From assembly GCA_033060915.1 (NCBI GenBank), contig CM065393.1:9200001-9264000 (forward strand): a stretch of 64,000 bases of DNA, in the 5' to 3' direction. Source of the stretch: Euryodendron excelsum (lineage: Eukaryota > Streptophyta > Magnoliopsida > Ericales > Pentaphylacaceae). Below, one piece after another: positions 58,303 to 64,000 of the stretch (within the stretch, counting starts at the first letter, position 1; each line of letters begins with the position of its first letter). The notes below the pieces were generated by a model. It saw only the letters and a list, made by a program, of their open reading frames with translations. It was not told where the DNA came from and searched no databases. The translations under genes and the position numbers were made by a program.

Positions 58303-61300
58303 TGTAACCACCCCATTTTTCACCGCTCGGTGGTCTCCACTTCGTCCAAACTTGTGTTCAAGTCATTGTGAACATCTTTCAATCCAAATTAACTTTCTAA
58401 GTCTAATCCCGTCAATTCATCGCTTCACGGGCCCTACCAAGCCCAAATAGAGGCAAAATGACCAAAATACCCTTATGGGCATTGTCCTTTCCAATTCTAA
58501 TTCCAATCCCTCTCTCGAGACAGTTGATTCCTCGAGCCAAATAATCTATTCCAAATTATGCACGTCTTTTCGAAGACAGTAAGTCCCCTTTTCAATTCTA
58601 AATCAGGCACGCCTTTCCGAAGACGATAAGACCCCATTTCAATTCCAATCCCTTTGTCGAGACAGTTGATTCCTCAAGATGGTAAATCTACTCCAATCAG
58701 GCGCGTCTTTCAGAAGACGATAAGACCCCTTTCTAATTCCAATCCCTCTCTCGAGACAGTTGATTCCTCGAGATGGTCCGACACGTTTTTCGAAGAAAAT
58801 CTCTTCAGAACGGTAAGTCCCTTTAAACCTGTCGACCGGGACGAGACCCCAAGTCCCCTAGATAGTAGATCGGTCCACCTTTGGCGCCTGCTAGCCCACC
58901 AATGCAGAAATGTCCATTTAGGCATGCCTTCCGAGAAAGTTGATTCTCAGGTGCTAAGTCCCTTTAGCAGCTTCTCGAGATCAGGCAGTCTCGGGAATGA
59001 TCGCGAACCGTTAGAGTAGCGGAAATACTCGCAAACAGGTCAATCGTCAGAGTAGCAAAAATACTCGCAAACAGGTCGATATAGAAAATTGCCAACAAAC
59101 CCCTGTATCACGCGACAACCATCAGAGTGGCAGAAACACTCAAAACCCAGGTCAACACCAGTGTCTGCTAGCCCACTTTGATGAAAAATGACCAAACTAC
59201 CCATTGGGCCTTTTTCGACATGTTTCTCGCGAATACACCTGAGTCCTCAGAACAGTGAGTCCAACCGTCTAAGATTATCTTAAAAGCAGTTCAGCATGAC
59301 TAGGTGTCTTCTAGTCAGTTTTGGGCCAATTCCGAGACTTTCCGATCAAGATGACCATTTTGCCCCTAAGCATCTGAACACCCCAAGAACCACACTGGCT
59401 CTGGGTATCAAACCGATAACCTTCTAAGATTGCTTCTTATAGTATTCTCAACCTTCCCTTACCTTTCCAGATCATTTCGAGTCAATTCCGGCAAACCCGG
59501 TACAAAATGAGCGTTTTGCCCCTAGTGGGCCGGTCTCCTTTTCCAACCACACCAACTCTGGGTATCAAACCAATAACTTTCTGAGAATGCTTTTTATAGT
59601 ATTCTCAACCTTTCTTTATCCTTTCGGATCATTCTGAGTCAGTTCCGGCAACCCTGGTGCGAAATGATCGTTTTGCCCCTAGTGGGCCGATTACCTTTTC
59701 CGACCACACCAGCTCTGGGTATCAAACCGGCAACCTTTGGGAACATTCTGAATAATGTTTCCAAATCTTGAGTCTTCTTCCGGGACAGTTCGAGTCCGTC
59801 CCGGCAGCTTCCCGATCCGATTGACCATTTTGCTCCTAAAGGCCTGGTTAATCCTTTCGACACATCCTATCCTCATTTTTAAGTCAAATACCTCTGGGAC
59901 ACTATTCTAAGTGTTCCTACTCTTTTCCAACCTTCCGGGTCATTCCTAGCCTCTTCAAATCATTCCCGGACTTTCCGGAGTCACTTCTAGTGAAGCCAGG
60001 CTAAAAATTGCATGGTAGTCACTAGTACAAGCGCCCAAATCTATCAAAGATACGTTGCTTGCCGACTAACAAACTTTCCTAACTGGCAGTGGCGCCAAGC
60101 CAAGAAATGGCCTGGCGCCTCTCCTAGTGGCGCCAAGAGGAAATTTGGCCTGGCGCCACTACAACAAGCGCCAGGTCTATTCCATTTCTATAAATACAGA
60201 ACATCTTCCAACGTGACAGGGGTCCGCAAACTCAGTCTAAAAATCCTATATTTCGATATACAGAGCTCGAACACTCCAAAAACCCTAGCTTCTTTAGGTT
60301 CTCCAAACCCTAGTCACCATGCACTAAACCCTAGCCTCCTATACACTCATACACACCCCTATACACTTATACACTAGCCTCCAATCCTCCATTGAAGACT
60401 TGGATTGCTGCAACTTAAAGCCCTCGAAGACCAAGACAAAGCTCTCAAAGACTGAAGTGAAAACCGAAGAAAAAGCAAGAAAGCAAGGCACGCAAAGCCA
60501 AGCAAAATAAACAAGACATACGGTAGGCTTTCTCTTTAAGTTTCTGCACTTCCCCCCTCTCTCTTCTCTCTCCTAACCCACTTGGGTTTTCTCTATTTTA
60601 ATCCCCCATCTCTTTCCCTCCTTTCTTTGCACGCTTGAAACAAGGGGACTCCCAGTCCATGTGTAGGATTAGATTATTGTAAGGTCACCGTGTCGGGGGC
60701 TTTCTTTTAGTCTAACCGGAGACCGCGTGGGTTCGGCCCCCTTGATTATGTGGTGAAACCTTAACCTTGTATGTTCACGACCCGAATTTGTATTGTGCAT
60801 ATCATTATCTTGCATTCTTCCAAAAATCATTTTCAAACTCGTTTTCAAAACTTGCATTAAACTTGTTTTCAAAATTGCATCAAAATCTCCTTTTTCAAAA
60901 ACTTGTTTTCAAAATCACATTTCTAGAGTGATTCTAGCCTTTCCATGGCTAGGATTGCTTTAGGAAAGTGTTACATTTAAAGTGACCGATGTGGTCTATA
61001 TTTTCAACTCCTTGTTATTTTCAAAACCACTTCTTTAAAGTGGTTCTAGCCTTCTTATGGATAGAATCGCTTTAGGAAAGTGAGACATTTCATACTTTCC
61101 AAAAAAAACTCTATTTTCAAAAATCTCCTTTTCAACATGCTTTCTTAAAACTCTTCTTTCCAAAATTGGTTTAAAAAACTCTCTCTAAAAATCTATTTTT
61201 CAAAAAACTCCTTTTAAACTCCTTTCCAAAACACTCTCCTCAAAATTCGCTTTCCTAAAAACACTTTCCTAAAAGCTTCTTCCAAAATTTTGTTTCCAAA

Positions 61301-63618
61301 ACTCTCTCAAAGTTTTACTTTCCAAAAACTTCCTGCGTAAAACTCTTTTCAAAATTCACTTTCTAAAAACTCCTCACTAAAATTTCTTTCCAAAAACTCT
61401 CTCTTTTCAAAATTCACTTTCTAGAAACTCCTCTCTAAGATTTCCTTCCAAAAATCTCCCTTTCCAAAAATGCGCTTTCCAAAAAAATCACTTTCCAAAA
61501 ACTCTTTCCTTAGAATCCAAGTCAAGCCGTAGAACCCACAATTAGAAAACCCTAATTTTCTTTCCAAAAACGTGATTTTCAACCTTGCCCCAAACCTAGG
61601 TTTCCAAAACCTATTTTCTACGTCAAAACTATAATATTCCAAATCTAGAGTTTCTCAAAACTTCCCTTTCCAAATCCTTGCCAAATCCAATCTTCCCGTT
61701 TATGAAACTAGATCCAATCCTCTGCTTTTGGAAACAAAATCAAACCTTCTCTTTTAGAAACAAAATCTAATCCCTTGCTTTAGGAAATAGGAATCTTAAC
61801 TCTTCCTAGTCTAAATCTTTCCTAATCCAACTCCTTCCTAATCTTCTACTTTCCTAAATCTTAAGTTTTCAAAACTTGAACATAATAATCTTTCCTAAAA
61901 ATCTAAATCTTTCCTATTTCAACTCTCTCCTAATTCCCTACCTTCCTAAACCATAAGTTTCCTAAAACTTCCAAATCTTTCCTTAAACATTAAGCTTCCA
62001 AAATTTTTCTAATTCAACCATTTTCTTAAGTCTACCCCCTTTCAAATATTAACTTTCCAAATCTAAGTTTTCAAATCTTTCCTAAACTCAAACCTTTCCA
62101 AATTTCAAGATTTTCTAAATACTCAAATTCTAAAACTTTCTAAATCTTAAATTTTCTAAATTTCAAATCTTTATAAATTTCAAAGCTTTCTAAATTCAAA
62201 ACTTTCTTAAGTTAAGACTTTCTAAATCCCAAACCTTCTAATTTTTTAACCTTTCTTATTCTAAAATTTCTCAATTCAAATCTTCCTTAAATCTTAAACT
62301 TTCTTAATTCAAAACTTTCCTAAGTTGAACCTTTCTTAATTCAAAACTTCCCTAAGTTGAAACTTTCTAAATTCCAAACTTTCCAATTTTAAAACTTTCT
62401 TAAAACAAAATATTTACTATTTCAAAACTTTCTTAATCCAACACTTTCTTAATTTGAAAACATTCCCAATTCGAAATCTTTCCTAAAATGATATTTTCCT
62501 AATTCGAACTTTTTCTAATTCAAAACTTTCCTAAAATGGAACTTTCCTAAAATGAAACTTTTCAAATTCGAACCCTTCCTAAATCCAAGCTTTCCTAATC
62601 TTCCAAGTCCAATATTCAAGTCAATTCTTTTCTAAAATCTTTCCAAGTCAAATCCAATCTTTCTTTTCTAAGTTCTTAAGTCTAGGTTTCCTAAAACTAA
62701 GTTTTCCAAAGTCAAATATTTTCAAATCTTCCAATCCAATTTCCAATTCAATCTCTTTCTTCCAATAATATCTTCTATTTTCAATCAGACTCTTGTTCAA
62801 ACTACGACTGACCTGATTCCTTCAAAAGGATATGTAGGCAACCCTCATGGTGTGGTCACAATATTTTTCAAATTTCTATTTCTACAACTTCTTTCCAATC
62901 TCCAATCCTACAATTTTTTTCAAGTTTTCAATTCCATGATCTATTTCTATTTTCAATCTTCAATTTCAATGTCCAAAACCTTTTTTCCAAAATCAAATTT
63001 CTATCTCTTTCTTTTTAACTCAAATCAAATTCTTTTCAAATCTATTTCTAAATCAAGTCTCTTTTCTTGCACTTGCATATCATGCATCATGTTAGTTTCT
63101 TTTTAAACATTGTTTTTCAAAGTGGATAGGATTGAACATTAATTAGTTAAAGACTCTCATAGGTGAATCTAGGGTAGATTGACATATAGGTACTGCAAGG
63201 GCGGGGTAAGGTGATGGCTTAGTGTGTCTTCCCTGCACGTAATCAACCTCTGAACCTAGATCACTGTTTTCAAAGACCAAAAGGAGTTATTTTTCAAAAA
63301 GGGCTTAAATGTTTTCTAAAGATTGCCAAACAACCTGTTTTCTTAAAAACCCTCTCTTGAGGTGGTATTTTCAAAAACCTTTTTCCAAAAACTCTAAGTG
63401 TAGTCTTCGAATTATACTTAATTTTTAGGTGACCTAACTCACCTTAATCAAGTTAGGTAGTGATTCCAAATCTTTTCTAAAAGCCCTTTATTCAAATCTA
63501 TTTTCAATTCAAACCTAGTCACACTCATTCTTCTAGGAGGGTGAGTTGTAACGAGAGAGTACAGTGTTTTTCCCGCTTGTGTGTGTATTCCTCGAGTGCG
63601 AAAAATCTGGGCGCGACA
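58303..63618 (+). mobile_element. Solo LTR F in the gag of element E
   Basis: Starts TGTAACCACCCC, ends GGGCGCGACA, 5316 bp, flanked by perfect TCCTG duplications, and the interrupted gag continues in frame across it. Contains degraded 81-bp-like units (about 58510-58770), the GTCGACCGGGACGAGACC module, four 156-bp modules (59352-59821), the palindrome block, a TATA box, the G-poor tract and the hairpin at about 62801. It is the closest relative of the inverted LTR at 1212-3121. Confidence 0.93.
60084..60196 (+). promoter_or_regulatory. GGCGCC block and TATA box, LTR F
   Basis: GGCAGTGGCGCCAAGCC, CTGGCGCC, TAGTGGCGCCAAG and CTGGCGCCACT in 90 bp, then TATAAATA at 60189-60196. Confidence 0.65.
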
Positions 63619-64000
63619 TCCTGGACCACCCAAGACCTATCAAGTTCAAAATGCCTAACTTTCAGAAGTATGATGGCATCGGTAACCCTATTGCCTACCT
63701 TCGCCTTTATATTGGGTCATTGAGTGGTCATGGAAACCATCCAAACCTCCTCATACAACTATTCCAACACAATCTCACTGGATCTGCTCTACAATGGTTT
63801 GCTCAACTCGATCTAAGGAAGATCACAACCTGGATTGAGCTAGTTAATGCATTCAAGGCCCAATATCGTCAGAACATAGACCTAACTTCTAATCGTTGGT
63901 CCTTGATGACAATGTGCAAAGGAGATAAAGAAAGCTTCAAAAGCTATAACCTTAGGTGGAGAGAAGTAACAGCACAAGTTAATCCCCCTTTAGAAAATGA
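63619..64000 (+). pseudogene. gag: Gag of element E, part 2 (runs off the window)
   Basis: Resumes with the duplicated TCCTG and continues through the gag core (FKMPNFQKYDGIGNPIAYL, LTGSALQWFAQLDLRKITTW, RWSLMTMCKGDKESFKSY) with no stop up to the edge, so this half is better preserved than copies A and D. Cut at 64000 in ...NPPLEN. Confidence 0.88.

Larger units (their letters stand above)
52503..64000 (+). mobile_element. Element E: Ogre-like relative, partial, runs off the right edge
   Basis: LTR (52503-56309), PBS (56312-56329), leader (to about 57836) and gag (57913 onward), with solo LTR F inserted in gag. It sits inside the post-gag region of element D. The 3' LTR is outside the window, so the target duplication cannot be checked. 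Confidence 0.82.

Overview
The window is repeat-rich nuclear DNA of a flowering plant. The evidence is nested LTR retrotransposons of four plant lineages (Ogre/Tat-like, Athila-like, Tekay/Del chromovirus, Copia) and an antisense open frame of the plant mobile domain (PMD) family. I see no single-copy host gene, rRNA, tRNA or CRISPR array. About 30 kb (roughly 47%) is LTR sequence of one related family. These LTRs are usually 5.0-5.6 kb, start TGTAAGCACCCC and end GCGCGACA, and are followed by a primer-binding site (PBS) of tRNA-Arg type, the type I know from Ogre elements.

Layout: 1-1211 is an unassigned repeat edge. 1212-3121 (minus) is the head of an old LTR; its missing tip lies at 22021-22198, because the 18.9-kb element A (3122-22020, plus) inserted into it. 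A has a 5' LTR, PBS, a gag-only sense frame, an antisense PMD gene, a polypurine tract and a 3' LTR, and no protease, RT or integrase. 22199-33672 is a decayed Athila-like element with gag, PR, RT-RNase H and INT remnants. 35210-38024 is the tail and 3' LTR of a chromovirus. 38025-38890 (minus) is a Copia pol fragment. 40061-45661 is a solo LTR (C). 45927-52502 is a relative of A (D) with its LTR fused by deletion to gag. 52503-64000 is another relative (E), with LTR, PBS, leader and gag, running off the right edge; its gag is split at 58303-63618 by solo LTR F with a perfect 5-bp target duplication.

How it works together: the Ogre-like elements look non-autonomous. They supply gag in cis and would need polymerase in trans. 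Each LTR head carries about four 155-159-bp tandem modules, then a palindromic promoter block, then a TATA box, then a G-poor tract, then a conserved double hairpin in the 3' third. Element A adds an antisense PMD gene with what looks like its own promoter block and introns. All coding frames seen are broken, mostly by transition-type stop codons, so everything here is fossil or relies on helpers.

The observations most worth checking are the antisense PMD gene in a gag-only element, the covarying hairpins in the LTRs, the GGCGCC palindrome block upstream of each TATA box, and the acidic C-terminal extension of gag. Boundaries were found by eye; LTR ends are good to a few bases, internal repeat edges to about ten.
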